Shown piece by piece: positions 7,351-16,766 of a stretch of 44,016 nt of DNA. The notes beneath the pieces are model-generated. The model saw only the letters and a program-made list of their open reading frames with translations, ran no database searches and had not been told where the DNA came from. Made by a program: the position numbers and the translations under genes. How positions within the stretch are numbered: the stretch's first letter is position 1; each line of letters begins with the position of its first letter. The stretch is taken from contig SVDC01000031.1 of NCBI GenBank assembly GCA_015058045.1, positions 1 through 44,016 on the forward strand. The letters are read 5' to 3'. The stretch is from Cellulosilyticum sp. Lineage in GTDB: Bacteria; Bacillota; Clostridia; Lachnospirales; Cellulosilyticaceae.

Positions 7351-9852
7351 ATGAATATTTTAATTAAATATACAGTAAAGTCCATGATGGAGAAGAAGTT
7401 TAGATCATTTTTAATTATATTAGCTATTGCATTAGCAGGAGGTTTATTTCTTGCTTCGTCAAGATTATCTGCTAATATTGGGGATATGTATTGTAAGAAA
7501 CTAACAGCAGCATGGGGAAATTCAGATATTGATATATATGCCAATGAAGATTCGCCAACCTATCAGGTTAGCTTAAGCGGTTGTGAAAAATTTCAAGAGG
7601 AAATAGAACGTATTATACCTCAGTTATCTGGTGGAGCAGAATACAAGGTAGCTGGAGAAGAGATAACACAGTACATAAACATTCAGGGATATAATATTGA
7701 AGATTATTTAGCTTTTAATGAATTAGTTGTTTTAGAAGGTAGTGTTGAGAACTTTAGCGGTGGGCAGATTATTTTATCTAAGAACGGCGCTAGTCAGTTA
7801 GGTGTATCTGTTGGAGAAGAACTTAAACTAAACATAAATGGGATGAGAAAGATTACAGTAGTGGCCATTGTAGATCAAAAAGGAATTTTTGCCAGTGAAC
7901 AAGGCTATGTTATGGCAATGATGCCTTTTGATACCATGGTTAGGTATTACAAAGCTAATGGAAAAGCAGATATGATTCATCTAATTGTTAAAGATGGCGT
8001 AGATGTAGATGAAACCATAGAAAAGCTTCAAAAAGTCTATTCTAAGTATGTAGTAGAATACACTGTAGATTCCGAGTCGCTGAATGCGCAGTTAAGTATG
8101 ATGACTTCACCATTTATGCTCATGACTTGTATTGTTGTTTTTATGAGTATCTTTATTATTTACTCTTCTTTTAAAGTCATTATGTTAGAAAAATTACCAA
8201 TAGTAGGTACCTTTAGAAGTGTAGGTGCGACAAAGGGAATTATGAATGGTGTACTTTTACTAGAGGCATTATTCTATGGAATTATTGGAGGTATTGCAGC
8301 CTGCTTTTTAGGAATAGGCGCTTTATATGTACTTTCTAAAATTATGCTTAGTATGATGGGAGAAGGCGAGATGCCTATCTCATTACAAATTCCACTAAGT
8401 AGTTATATGACAACATTAATCATGGGGATCGTTATGGCACTTGCAAGTACCATTATTCCAATTTTAAGTGTCTCTAAAGTCTCACTAAAAGATATTATTT
8501 TAAATAGTAGGCCCCATAAACATCGTAAGTACTTAAAGGATACACTTATGGGTATAGCATTTATTACAGTTGGATTTATGGGAGCCAGCCTTTTTAAGGA
8601 AGGGCTTGAAATGGTGAGCTCAATGTTAGGGCTCTTATTAGTTACTGTAGGAATTATTAAGATTCTACCTGTGGTTGTACTTTATACTTCAGAAGGTATT
8701 GGAGTGACTTTTAGAGGTGTATTTGGTAATATAGGAGGCTTAGCAGCTAAAAATATTAAGAAGAATAAAAGTGTACTAAATAGTATTACTTTAATTACTA
8801 TAGGTATTAGCGTGTTATTTTCTATTAGTACCATGACAAAAAATGTAAATGACCAAGTTATAGACTTTTATAAAGATACCTATAAATGCGATATTATGGG
8901 TTATACAGGAAATATGGATGATCAGAAGCTTAGAATTATTAGACGTAATGAAAATGTAGAAAAAACAGTAGAAGCTTTGAGCCTTTATATGAAGATTCCA
9001 GAGTTTAATGATACAGAGATTTATCCAGAAGCCATTCGAACCACGCAGTTATCTCCAGATATTCTCTATAATTTACTAGGTGATGAGGAGACTTTATTAA
9101 AGGAATTACAAGAGGATAGAAATATTATTATATCTGAGATTCTAAGAGAAAAATATAAAGTTGAAATAGGTGATGAATTAACCTTTAAATTTAAAAATAC
9201 AACTAGAGGCTATAAGGTAATTGGATTTATGGACACACAATGGCAAAATGGGTACTTTGCATTAATGCCCCTTAAGTATGTTAAGAAGGATGCAGAAAAG
9301 CAATATTATGACATGGCCTATATCTCACTTAAAGACGGGGCAAATGTAGAGGAAGTATGTATGCAGTTAGAGGAAAGCCTTGCTAATATTACTTATAGCC
9401 GTATGCGTTCAATAGATACTATTGCAAAAAATAATCAAGAAAGTAATGCTGGTATGATGGGCATGATTTCTATCTTCGCAATTCTAGCTATGTTTATAGG
9501 CATTATAGGGGTTATTAACAATCTATTTATTAGTTTTATAGAACGAAAACAAAGTATGGCAATGTTACGTTCTATAGGTATGAGTAAAATACAAGTGCTT
9601 AAGATGATTTTTATAGAAGGACTAGGTTCAGGTGTGATTAGTGCAGGAGCTGGTATAGTAGGAGGCGTCATTACTTGCTTCATTCTTCAATATGTTTTAG
9701 ATGCTATGGGGGCAGGAGTAAAGATGACTATTGAACCGAGTTTATTTGGAACCTATTTCATTGGAGGAATGCTCATTACAGTGGTAGGCTCTATTATTCC
9801 AGCTAGAGGAAGTTCTAAGTTAAATATTATCGAAGCCATTAAGTATGAATAA
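7351..9852 (+). CDS. ABC exporter permease, FtsX/MacB family (system A)
   Basis: Permease of about 833 residues with two repeats of the FtsX-like fold. It has a first membrane helix near residues 20-40 followed by a long extracytoplasmic domain, then three helices (about 245-380). A linker (RPHKHRKYLK) precedes a second half with the same plan, ending in the three helices after QSNAGMMGM. EKLPIVGTFRSVGATKG and ERKQSMAMLRSIGMSK are the conserved cytoplasmic coupling helices that contact the ATPase. Start at 7351 (MNILIKYT) is preferred to an in-frame ATG 66 bases upstream because the upstream codons are charged and the AGGGAAAAGG site is just before it. It works with the ATPase at 9991 and adaptor at 10729. 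Substrate unknown (peptide, lipid or antibiotic efflux is usual). Confidence 0.88.
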   Translation: MNILIKYTVKSMMEKKFRSFLIILAIALAGGLFLASSRLSANIGDMYCKKLTAAWGNSDIDIYANEDSPTYQVSLSGCEKFQEEIERIIPQLSGGAEYKVAGEEITQYINIQGYNIEDYLAFNELVVLEGSVENFSGGQIILSKNGASQLGVSVGEELKLNINGMRKITVVAIVDQKGIFASEQGYVMAMMPFDTMVRYYKANGKADMIHLIVKDGVDVDETIEKLQKVYSKYVVEYTVDSESLNAQLSMMTSPFMLMTCIVVFMSIFIIYSSFKVIMLEKLPIVGTFRSVGATKGIMNGVLLLEALFYGIIGGIAACFLGIGALYVLSKIMLSMMGEGEMPISLQIPLSSYMTTLIMGIVMALASTIIPILSVSKVSLKDIILNSRPHKHRKYLKDTLMGIAFITVGFMGASLFKEGLEMVSSMLGLLLVTVGIIKILPVVVLYTSEGIGVTFRGVFGNIGGLAAKNIKKNKSVLNSITLITIGISVLFSISTMTKNVNDQVIDFYKDTYKCDIMGYTGNMDDQKLRIIRRNENVEKTVEALSLYMKIPEFNDTEIYPEAIRTTQLSPDILYNLLGDEETLLKELQEDRNIIISEILREKYKVEIGDELTFKFKNTTRGYKVIGFMDTQWQNGYFALMPLKYVKKDAEKQYYDMAYISLKDGANVEEVCMQLEESLANITYSRMRSIDTIAKNNQESNAGMMGMISIFAILAMFIGIIGVINNLFISFIERKQSMAMLRSIGMSKIQVLKMIFIEGLGSGVISAGAGIVGGVITCFILQYVLDAMGAGVKMTIEPSLFGTYFIGGMLITVVGSIIPARGSSKLNIIEAIKYE

Positions 9853-9990
9853 GGCTTTGGTAAGTAGTTAGAGTATGGTTGATATATAAGTAGTAATAAA
9901 AGAAATCAATTGATATGTTAGGTGAGGATAAGTAAAATAAGAAAACAAACAGGATCAATATAGAATAGCTAATAGTTAGGAGGAGACAAT

Positions 9991-10707
9991 ATGGAAAGAG
10001 AAGTAGTAATAGAGACTGAAAATCTATGGAAGAGTTATGATTTAGGGACTCAAAAGGTAGATGTTTTAAAAGATATCTCACTTCAGATTTATAAAGGTGG
10101 TTTTTATTCTATCATGGGGCCATCTGGTTCAGGAAAGAGTACATTATTGTACTTATTAGGTGGATTAGATAAACCAAGTCAAGGGAGTATCAAAGTTAAT
10201 GGAAAAGAATTAATGGTAATGAAAGACAAAGATAGTAGTATTATGAGACGACGAGATATTGGGTTTGTGTTTCAATTTTATAATCTGATTCCTAATCTCT
10301 CAGTAGAGGAAAATATCTTATTACCGGTTTTATTAGATGGTCAGAAGGTCAAAAAACATAAAGAGCGACTAGATGAGATCTTAGAAATAGTGGGTCTAGC
10401 TGAAAGAAGAAAATACACACCAAGAGAATTATCTGGGGGACAACAACAGAGAGTTGCTATTGCAAGGGCTTTAATGAACAACCCCGATATTATTTTAGCA
10501 GATGAACCCATTGGAAACTTGGATAGTAAAACAGGTACAGAAATTATGCTTCTGCTTCAAAAGATTAATCGTGAAGAGGGGAAAACGATTGTACAGGTTA
10601 CACACTCTAGAGAATCAGCTAACTATGGTACGGATTTAATTATGGTTAAGGATGGAGAAATCAGTCACATAGAGGAAAATATTCAAAGTGTGCAGATTGC
10701 ACTGTAA
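9991..10707 (+). CDS. ABC exporter ATPase, LolD/MacB family (system A)
   Basis: Nucleotide-binding subunit of 238 residues that drives the system A permease. Walker A is GPSGSGKST (43-51). The Q-loop region reads FVFQFYNLIPNLSVEEN, the signature is LSGGQQQRVAIARAL, and the H-loop is in VTHSRESA. The Walker B/D-loop region reads ILADEPIGNLD, where nearly all relatives have DEPTGNLD; Thr to Ile lies just after the catalytic Glu. All essential catalytic residues remain. AGGAGG sits upstream of the ATG at 9991. The gap from the permease is 138 bases with no terminator, so the three genes are probably one operon. Confidence 0.92.
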   Translation: MEREVVIETENLWKSYDLGTQKVDVLKDISLQIYKGGFYSIMGPSGSGKSTLLYLLGGLDKPSQGSIKVNGKELMVMKDKDSSIMRRRDIGFVFQFYNLIPNLSVEENILLPVLLDGQKVKKHKERLDEILEIVGLAERRKYTPRELSGGQQQRVAIARALMNNPDIILADEPIGNLDSKTGTEIMLLLQKINREEGKTIVQVTHSRESANYGTDLIMVKDGEISHIEENIQSVQIAL

Positions 10708-10728
10708 TAAATGGGGAGGATATACAAA

Positions 10729-11901
10729 ATGAAAAAGTCAATGAGTATGTTAGTAGGGACAGCTATGTTAGCTGTACTTTTAGTAGGATGCCAAAGTGGA
10801 AGTGAAACAGCAAGTACCACGGAAGTTCCAGCTGAAGAAATGTTAGTAGAGGAAGAAACAGTAAGTACAGTAGAGGCATGGGGAGAAGTAAGTGCTCAGA
10901 ATATTAAAGAGGTGCATATCGATTTTGATGCCACTGTTTCTGAAATTTATGTAACAGAAGGGCAAGAGGTAAAGCAAGGTGATAAGTTACTAAGTTTAGA
11001 TTATGAAGAGTATAAGAATAGTATTTTGCAAAAAGAAAAAGAACTAAGCTTAGATCAAACTACATTAGAAGGTCAAATCAAATCTTCTAGTGGAAGTAGT
11101 CAAAAGATCAGTAACTTAAGAAGTAAAGCTAATAGTATTCAAAGTCGTATCAATAATGGGACAGATACAGAGATTGTAGCACTACAAGCAGAAATCACAA
11201 GTTATAAGTCTGATTTGAATATGGTAGAAAAAGATATAGAAATTCAAAAGGAATTAGTGGCAGCAGGTAGTGCAACACAGAAAGAAGTAGATGACCTAGA
11301 GAAAAAAGCAAGTGATTTAAAGAATAAAATTGGTTCAGCAGAACAAAAAGTAAGTAATTTAAAGAAAGATAGACAGGTAGAAATTTCAGATCTTAATTCA
11401 GAGATTGCTAGTATTCAGGATTCTCTAAGTGAAACTGAAAAGAGTAATCAGGTTGCTATTAATTCTTCCTCAATTAAACAAGAAATATCTGACTTAGAAG
11501 TGCAGCAAATGAAAAGCAAGTATACCAAAGATTATATTCAAGGAAATGATATTGTACTAGATATTCCACAAGGCGTTATTAAAGCCATCAAAGTAGTTCA
11601 AGGTTCTCAGGTTGGAGGAACAAATACATGTCTCTTAGAAATTTTAGATGAAGAGAGCTTGGTGATTAAGGCCAATGTGTCTGAAGAGTTTATTAAGGGA
11701 GTTAAGGTAGGTGCTGATGCAGATATTATCCCATATGCAGATAGAGAAGCAGTCATTAAAGGTAAAGTCAAAGAAATTCAAAATATGGCGATTGATAATA
11801 ATGGAGAAACAGTTATTCCTGTTATTATAGAGGCAGCAGAGGATAGCCCTTATCTTAGATATGGATATAGTGTGGATGTAGAGATTTATACAGAGGGCTA
11901 A
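10729..11901 (+). CDS. Lipoprotein adaptor (HlyD/MacA-like membrane fusion protein) (system A)
   Basis: Adaptor of 390 residues. The ATG at 10729 is chosen because GGGGAGG lies about 9 bases upstream; an in-frame ATG 18 bases earlier overlaps that site. A lipoprotein signal ends in LLVGC with Cys about 20 residues in, so the protein is lipid-anchored outside the membrane. Residues ~60-90 form the first half of a biotinyl-lipoyl-like domain (VSEIYVTEGQEVKQGDKLL). Then comes a long coiled-coil hairpin (about 95-250), the second lipoyl half (VLDIPQGVIKAIKVVQGSQV) and a beta-barrel domain. It connects extracellular substrate handling with the FtsX-type permease, as in MacA and YknX. Followed by a perfect terminator. 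Confidence 0.88.
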   Translation: MKKSMSMLVGTAMLAVLLVGCQSGSETASTTEVPAEEMLVEEETVSTVEAWGEVSAQNIKEVHIDFDATVSEIYVTEGQEVKQGDKLLSLDYEEYKNSILQKEKELSLDQTTLEGQIKSSSGSSQKISNLRSKANSIQSRINNGTDTEIVALQAEITSYKSDLNMVEKDIEIQKELVAAGSATQKEVDDLEKKASDLKNKIGSAEQKVSNLKKDRQVEISDLNSEIASIQDSLSETEKSNQVAINSSSIKQEISDLEVQQMKSKYTKDYIQGNDIVLDIPQGVIKAIKVVQGSQVGGTNTCLLEILDEESLVIKANVSEEFIKGVKVGADADIIPYADREAVIKGKVKEIQNMAIDNNGETVIPVIIEAAEDSPYLRYGYSVDVEIYTEG

Positions 11902-11977
11902 AAATCAAAAGGCAGTATAATCAGTAAGGAATAGTTTTTGGTAGAAGTTAGAAAAGGATAATGTTTATAGACATAGT

Positions 11978-12026
11978 AAAAGAACGATAAAACTAAGGTG
12001 ATAGCTACTAGTTTTATCGTTCTTTT
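11978..12026 (+). terminator. Bidirectional intrinsic terminator
   Basis: Perfect 17-bp stem (AAAAGAACGATAAAACT and its complement) with a 15-base loop, between the convergent system A operon and the chemoreceptor gene. A- and U-tails on both sides make it usable in both directions. Confidence 0.92.
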
Positions 12027-12050
12027 ATGTTCTTGAATAAGTAAAATATA

Positions 12051-13736
12051 TTATAAAGTAAAACTACTAAGATCTTGATTAAGGACCTGGGTAGCCTGAT
12101 CTAAGCTGATAGAAATATTTGCAGCTTCTTCAATAAGTGTATTATTTTCTTCACAAGAAGAGGCAACTTCTTCGCAAGCAGCCGAGATATTCTGAGCAAT
12201 GGAACTAACATGATCAATCTTTTCAACAATTTCATCTTTTTGCTTTGTAATAGTAGCAGTAGCACTGTTAACTGTATTAATCTGTGGAATGATAGTATGT
12301 ATAGAGTCTACAATACCACTGAATGCATGAAGAATATTATAGATACTAGCAAGTTGAGCAGTAAGATCTTCATTAATAGTCGTTGTTCCTTCTTCTAATT
12401 GTTTTGAAGCAATAGAAAGTGCGCTTACAATATTACTAATCTTTTGAGTTGAGCTTTGGCTTTGTTCAGCAAGGGAACGAATTTCTTCGGCAACAACACT
12501 GAAACCTTTACCTGCATCTCCTGCACGAGCAGCCTCAATTGCTGCATTAAGTGCTAAAAGATTAGTTTGTTTAGAAATACTATCAATCATATTAGCCATC
12601 TCTTGAACTTCTAAAACTCTATGCTCAAATTTAGAAACTTGAGAAGTAAAGTCTTGGAATTTATCTGTAAAGATTTGAATAGAATCAGTAACTTGCTGCA
12701 TTTGAGAAGTACTGCTGGTGGATAGTATACCAATTTCTTGAGACGTTGCATCTACGGTCTTTAACGAAGAGGACATGGTGTCAATGCTAGATCCAAGTGT
12801 GTTAATAATATCATTAATATATAATAGACTATTAGCTTGTGTTGTTGTACTGGCAGCAATTTCTTGAGTAATTGTAACAATATTGGCTGAATGGTTGGTC
12901 ATATCTGTAGAATTGGTTTCTAGTGTATTAGAATAATGGGTTACATCATGGCCGAGAGAATTGAGGTGAGCCAAAAGAGAGCTAATAGTTTCCTTCATAT
13001 CAATAAGGCCATTTGCTAAAATACCAATTTCATCTGCCCGTTTTAGTGTAGATGGTTTAAGCGATTGAGTGAAATCACGATTTTTAATAGCTACTAAATT
13101 TTTAAGAACATCATTTAGTGGTTTACTAAGATTTCGGCTTAATCTGGAGAGTGCCACAGATGCAATAACTATAGCAATCACAGTAATGAATAATGTAAAG
13201 ATAATAACTTCCCTTAAAATAATGTAGTAAGGAGTAAGAGGTTCTCCTACAAAATACATTCCAATAATATTATTTTCAGGGTCTTTAATAGGAAAATAGA
13301 AAGCAGCATAATCTTCACCATTAATTTGAGTAACGCCTTGCAAGTTTTCTCCATTGATCAGAACAGCATCAAGAATATCTTGCTTAGCAGATGTACCAAC
13401 TAAAGAACTATCGTTTATAGTTGTAAGGATACGTTTATCATAAGCATATAGCGTATATTCCATATTTGTTTTAGTTTTTAAACGATTTAGGATTTCAGTA
13501 TCAGCTAGGTTAAAATCTCCCTTGAAAAGTGCATCTTCATCAAGTATAAAGTCGCCAGAGTAGTTTGCATCGATAATATCAATGAGATAATTCATATTAG
13601 AAGTTAAACTTGTTTTTAACTTTGAATCAATTAATTTATCGGAAACGAAAATACTGGTACCACTTAAAGCAATGCTAAGAATAATAAGGCAAGTAAACAC
13701 GACAATGTTTATTTCCCCACGTATTTTTAGTTTCAT
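12051..13736 (-). CDS. Methyl-accepting chemotaxis protein with extracellular Cache-type sensor
   Basis: Chemoreceptor of 561 residues. A membrane helix at about 10-30 precedes an extracellular single-Cache-like sensor (about 32-175; [13 protein letters not shown] and [24 protein letters not shown] are typical). A second helix (about 176-197) leads to a HAMP domain (about 198-250; [12 protein letters not shown]) and the cytoplasmic signalling domain. The hairpin tip around [20 protein letters not shown] and [13 protein letters not shown] is the CheA/CheW-binding region. It senses a small molecule outside the cell and modulates CheA; the ligand is unknown. No CheR-docking pentapeptide is present at the C-terminus. 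GAGGTGATTG precedes the ATG. No other chemotaxis gene is in the window. Confidence 0.93.
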   Translation of the reverse strand: MKLKIRGEINIVVFTCLIILSIALSGTSIFVSDKLIDSKLKTSLTSNMNYLIDIIDANYSGDFILDEDALFKGDFNLADTEILNRLKTKTNMEYTLYAYDKRILTTINDSSLVGTSAKQDILDAVLINGENLQGVTQINGEDYAAFYFPIKDPENNIIGMYFVGEPLTPYYIILREVIIFTLFITVIAIVIASVALSRLSRNLSKPLNDVLKNLVAIKNRDFTQSLKPSTLKRADEIGILANGLIDMKETISSLLAHLNSLGHDVTHYSNTLETNSTDMTNHSANIVTITQEIAASTTTQANSLLYINDIINTLGSSIDTMSSSLKTVDATSQEIGILSTSSTSQMQQVTDSIQIFTDKFQDFTSQVSKFEHRVLEVQEMANMIDSISKQTNLLALNAAIEAARAGDAGKGFSVVAEEIRSLAEQSQSSTQKISNIVSALSIASKQLEEGTTTINEDLTAQLASIYNILHAFSGIVDSIHTIIPQINTVNSATATITKQKDEIVEKIDHVSSIAQNISAACEEVASSCEENNTLIEEAANISISLDQATQVLNQDLSSFTL

Positions 13737-14120
13737 TCAATCACCTCACAGTATATAATTTTTATAGATTAATTGTACTTCTATAAAAAGGCTATGTCTA
13801 ACAAAATATAGTAAAATCATTATATTTGTAATTTTTGATAATTGTAAACTGAAAATCAATATTTGTTTATGAAATTTTTAGGGGGTTGATGGTTTTCAGA
13901 TTTAATATTAGATTGATAAGAGCTTTGCCAAGTTGATTTTAGGGTTAAATTCTATAATAAAGCATTAAGTATAAAAAAATGTGAAAAAATAAAAATAATA
14001 TGTTACAATGAATATGAATTAAATTTTGGAAATAAAAGGTATCTCGAAAAGTATTAAAACTAAAGTGTGACATAAAATGAAGAGGCTTAGAATCATATAA
14101 TAAGAAAAAGGAGAAAGAAC
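13737..14120. other. 384-bp gene-free spacer, divergent promoter region
   Basis: Very AT-rich region between the divergent chemoreceptor and methyltransferase genes. The only specific signal I can support is the weak plus-strand promoter at 13981. A 65-codon minus-strand reading frame across 13945-14142 looks non-coding (Phe/Leu/His-rich, no ribosome site). Confidence 0.5.
13981..14009 (+). promoter_or_regulatory. Candidate sigma-A promoter of the methyltransferase gene
   Basis: GTGAAA, 17-base spacer, TACAAT. Both boxes are one or two bases off consensus; the -10 lies 112 bases before the start codon. Confidence 0.4.
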
Positions 14121-14693
14121 ATGAGCTGTTATTATAATGCAAGTGCTACGAAATTTCTTGAGGATTCTATGGAATTAGATATGAATGAATTTTATGAGGC
14201 GTTCCTAAAGAGGTTACCAAAGACAGCTATTATTTTAGATGCAGGTTGTGGTATGGGAACAGATAGTTTGTATTTTAAGAATTTAGGTCATTATGTTATT
14301 CCAATGGAAACATCGGCGGAGATTTGTAGATTAGCTGGGGAGAATATTGGACAGTCAGTGTTATTTTGCCGTTTCCAGGATATGCATTCAAAGGTTAGAT
14401 TTGATGGTATTTGGGCATGTGCATCCCTAATTCATATACCTAGTCAGGAGCTAAGTCATATTGTAAGACGTTTTAACTGGTATCTTAAGGATGGGGGAGC
14501 AGTATATGCTTCTTTTGGTTATGGAGATTTTGAGGGAGAAAGAGATGGTCAATACTATATCAATTTAACAGAAGATAAAGCCATTAGCCTTTTTACAGAG
14601 GCAGGGCTACAGATAGAGAAAATTTGGGTAACTGAAGATACAAGAGTGAATCATCGAGGAGAAAAGTATCTTAATATCATTGCAACAAAATGA
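14121..14693 (+). CDS. Class I SAM-dependent methyltransferase
   Basis: Soluble protein of 190 residues with a Rossmann-type methyltransferase fold. Motif I is ILDAGCGMGTDSLYF (about 38-52), which binds S-adenosylmethionine. The acidic end of strand 2 is in VIPMETSAE, where Glu takes the place of the usual Asp. Post-I is FDGIWACASLIHIP and the C-terminal part is GGAVYASFGYG. It resembles TehB/UbiE-like small-molecule methyltransferases, but the substrate cannot be told. GGAGAAAG precedes the ATG. It stands alone, with a terminator after it. Confidence 0.82.
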   Translation: MSCYYNASATKFLEDSMELDMNEFYEAFLKRLPKTAIILDAGCGMGTDSLYFKNLGHYVIPMETSAEICRLAGENIGQSVLFCRFQDMHSKVRFDGIWACASLIHIPSQELSHIVRRFNWYLKDGGAVYASFGYGDFEGERDGQYYINLTEDKAISLFTEAGLQIEKIWVTEDTRVNHRGEKYLNIIATK

Positions 14694-14732
14694 GACATCT
14701 TCTATAGAGGAGATACATATAGTATATAAGAC

Positions 14733-14786
14733 AGGGGTTAGTGTAATAGTCCTATGAAAGAACACTATTGCAGTAACCCCTATTTT
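14733..14786 (+). terminator. Intrinsic terminator after the methyltransferase gene
   Basis: 16-bp stem with minor mismatches (GGGGTTAGTGTAATAG / CTATTGCAGTAACCCC) followed by TATTTT. Confidence 0.75.
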
Positions 14787-14857
14787 AACTCATAAAGGTA
14801 AGTTACAATAAGATAAGCTTAAAGGACAAGACGACAAGGAAAGTGGGAGGCGGATAG

Positions 14858-15139
14858 ATGTTAGTTGGAACTTTGCAAATTAAATGTTATGCACCTTATG
14901 TACATTCGCTAAAGGAAAAGAGGATGATTGTTAAAAGTATTACTGGAAAGGTAAAAAATAAGTTTAATGCTTCAGTTAGTGAAGTAGGACAGCAAGATAT
15001 CCACCAAACCATAATGATTGGCGTTGCTACTATTGCGGATTCGACAGCACAATGTGATAGTGTGTTAGATCATATTTTGGACTTTGTAGAAGAGCATTGT
15101 GAAGCTGAGATGATAGAAGTTATTCGAGAGATTAGATAA
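14858..15139 (+). CDS. DUF503 / YlxP family protein
   Basis: Small soluble protein of 93 residues. The start MLVGTLQIKCYAPYVHSLKEKRMIVKSI and the block VSEVGQQDIHQTIMIGVATIAD match the DUF503 (YlxP) family. In many Firmicutes ylxP lies in the nusA-infB-rbfA translation cluster and is linked to ribosome maturation; its biochemical role is not settled. Here it is alone, with its own GGGAGG site and a terminator on each side, so it is either a relocated ylxP or a second copy. Confidence 0.8.
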   Translation: MLVGTLQIKCYAPYVHSLKEKRMIVKSITGKVKNKFNASVSEVGQQDIHQTIMIGVATIADSTAQCDSVLDHILDFVEEHCEAEMIEVIREIR

Positions 15140-15151
15140 TGGAGTATATAT

Positions 15152-15191
15152 AAAAAGGCATGTCACTTTAACTTGGGTGATATGCCTTTTT
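15152..15191 (+). terminator. Intrinsic terminator after the DUF503 gene
   Basis: Stem AAAAAGGCATGTCA / TGATATGCCTTTTT with one mismatch; the 3' arm ends in a U-run. Confidence 0.85.
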
Positions 15192-15333
15192 ATAATGTTT
15201 CTTAAAAAGTGAGAGGCTAAATTTGAGAATTAAGTAATAGTAAATCTTGCCGTATACCTTATAGGAAATCATGTAAATACGGAATAGGAGAAAGATGAAG
15301 ATGGAACGAAAAATAAAGATTATATAGAATATA

Positions 15334-15362
15334 TTGACAATTATAAAAAATAACTGTATTAT
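15334..15362 (+). promoter_or_regulatory. Sigma-A promoter of the GntR-ABC operon
   Basis: TTGACA, 17-base spacer, TATTAT: a near-perfect housekeeping promoter 107 bases before the GntR start codon. It is the main signal in the 329-bp gene-free stretch 15140-15468; the rest shows only the terminator at 15152 and the operator that follows. Confidence 0.85.
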
Positions 15363-15385
15363 CTGTACTGTGATGAATAGTACAG
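15363..15385 (+). promoter_or_regulatory. Candidate GntR (YtrA-type) operator
   Basis: Perfect inverted repeat CTGTACT-N9-AGTACAG beginning one base after the -10 box, so it covers the expected transcription start. A repressor bound here would block the operon. The GntR gene it precedes is the obvious candidate, giving autoregulation as known for YtrA. The assignment to this regulator is inferred. Confidence 0.65.
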
Positions 15386-15468
15386 TTGATGCGCTGTTTT
15401 ATGAAATACAAATCACTGTCTGATGAAATGAGTTAAGTAGTTCAATAAGGCAAGAAAGGAGAGTATAA

Positions 15469-15855
15469 ATGTTTCCAATTGATTCAAGAGATCCTAGACC
15501 TATATATGAACAGATTATAGATAACATTAAAGAACAGGTGATTAAAGGAATTTTAAAACCTGGAGACCAGTTGCCATCTGTTAGGCAGTTAGCTAGTATG
15601 CTGACAGTCAATGCCAATACCGTTATGAAGGCATATGGGGAATTAGAAAGACAAGAAGTCATAGAAACTATTAGAGGAAAGGGAGCTTTTATTGCAATAA
15701 CATCTAATAAGGGTGTAACTGAGAAGCAATTAGTAGAATTGAGAACAACTTTAAAGACCAGTTGTATTACCATGCACTATATGGGGATGAGTAAGGAACA
15801 AGTTTTAGAAGAGATGGGCAAGATTTATGATGAACTATTGAGGGAGGAGAAGTAA
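15469..15855 (+). CDS. GntR-family regulator, YtrA subfamily
   Basis: Regulator of 128 residues. The winged helix-turn-helix spans about residues 10-78 (PIYEQIIDNIKEQVIKG, QLPSVRQLASMLTVNANTV, GKGAFIA). The short C-terminal tail (about 50 residues, helical) is characteristic of the YtrA subfamily, which represses adjacent ABC transporter operons and responds to cell-wall-active antibiotics in Bacillus. AAAGGAG precedes the ATG. The stop codon overlaps the start of the ABC ATPase gene by one base (TAATG), indicating translational coupling. A matching operator lies at 15363. The inducing signal is not visible from sequence. Confidence 0.92.
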   Translation: MFPIDSRDPRPIYEQIIDNIKEQVIKGILKPGDQLPSVRQLASMLTVNANTVMKAYGELERQEVIETIRGKGAFIAITSNKGVTEKQLVELRTTLKTSCITMHYMGMSKEQVLEEMGKIYDELLREEK

Positions 15856-16736
15856 TGCTTAAGATAGAGAAGGTAAGTAAAAGCTTCGATGGAAGCAAGG
15901 TTTTAGACCAGGTTTCTATACAGATTCAGCCAGGTACCATTTATGGCATTATTGGAGAAAATGGTGTAGGGAAAAGTACCTTAATTCAATGTCTTACAGG
16001 AGTGTATAAGCAAGATGAGGGAACCGTTGAATTAGATGGGCAGCCTATTTATGAAAATAATGAAGTTAAGTTAAAGATTGGTTATGTGGCCGATAGGAAT
16101 CAATATTTTAAAGGCTATAAAGTAAAAGAAATGGTAGAACTCTTTAAAGGGATTTATCCTAAGTTTTCAGTAGAAAAATTTAACCAGTATAATCAAATTT
16201 TTGAGTTAGATTTAAAAGCCAAAGTTAAGAATCTGTCTAAAGGAATGCAGATGAGACTTGCTCTAATGCTTAACTTAGCAGCTCAGCCACAGGTACTTGT
16301 ATTAGATGAACCAACTTCTGGTCTAGATGCTTTAGCCAAAAAACAGGTTCTGGATTTTATTATTGAGGCAGTAGACGAGACTGGGATGACTGTTGTGATT
16401 TCTTCTCATCATTTATCAGAACTAGAACGTATTTGTGATGAGATTACTATGCTATCACATGGAAAAGTAGTTTATCAATCTTCCGTAGAAGTGCTTAAAA
16501 ATAAGGTGCGTAAATTACAGGTTGTCTTTAATGAGAACGCACCGGAGGATTTATCTAAGTGGCAAGAAGTATTAAATATACAGCAGATTGGAAGTGTTTA
16601 TTATATTGTAACCAATGCCTATAGTCAGGAATTGGAGGGAAAGCTAAAAGAAGCAGGAGCATTTTTAGTAGAAAGCATAGGGCTAAACTTAGAGGAAGTT
16701 TTTGTTTATACAGCCCTATCGGAAAAGGCTCAGTAA
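15855..16736 (+). CDS. ABC transporter ATPase (YtrB/CcmA-like)
   Basis: Nucleotide-binding protein of 293 residues. Walker A is GENGVGKST (33-41), the signature is LSKGMQMRLAL, Walker B/D-loop is VLVLDEPTSGLD and the H-loop is ISSHHLSEL. The C-terminal ~80 residues after the nucleotide-binding domain form the small regulatory tail common in this class. It powers the permease encoded at 16767. GGGAGGAG overlaps the end of the GntR gene. Together with the regulator, permease and lipoprotein it makes a ytr-like operon. Confidence 0.92.
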   Translation: MLKIEKVSKSFDGSKVLDQVSIQIQPGTIYGIIGENGVGKSTLIQCLTGVYKQDEGTVELDGQPIYENNEVKLKIGYVADRNQYFKGYKVKEMVELFKGIYPKFSVEKFNQYNQIFELDLKAKVKNLSKGMQMRLALMLNLAAQPQVLVLDEPTSGLDALAKKQVLDFIIEAVDETGMTVVISSHHLSELERICDEITMLSHGKVVYQSSVEVLKNKVRKLQVVFNENAPEDLSKWQEVLNIQQIGSVYYIVTNAYSQELEGKLKEAGAFLVESIGLNLEEVFVYTALSEKAQ

Positions 16737-16766
16737 GATAAATAATAGATGAAAGGAGTAGTAGAT

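Noticed and set aside
13945..14142. 65-codon minus-strand reading frame
   Set aside because: AT-rich spacer translated by chance: odd Phe/Leu/His composition, no ribosome site, overlaps the methyltransferase start.
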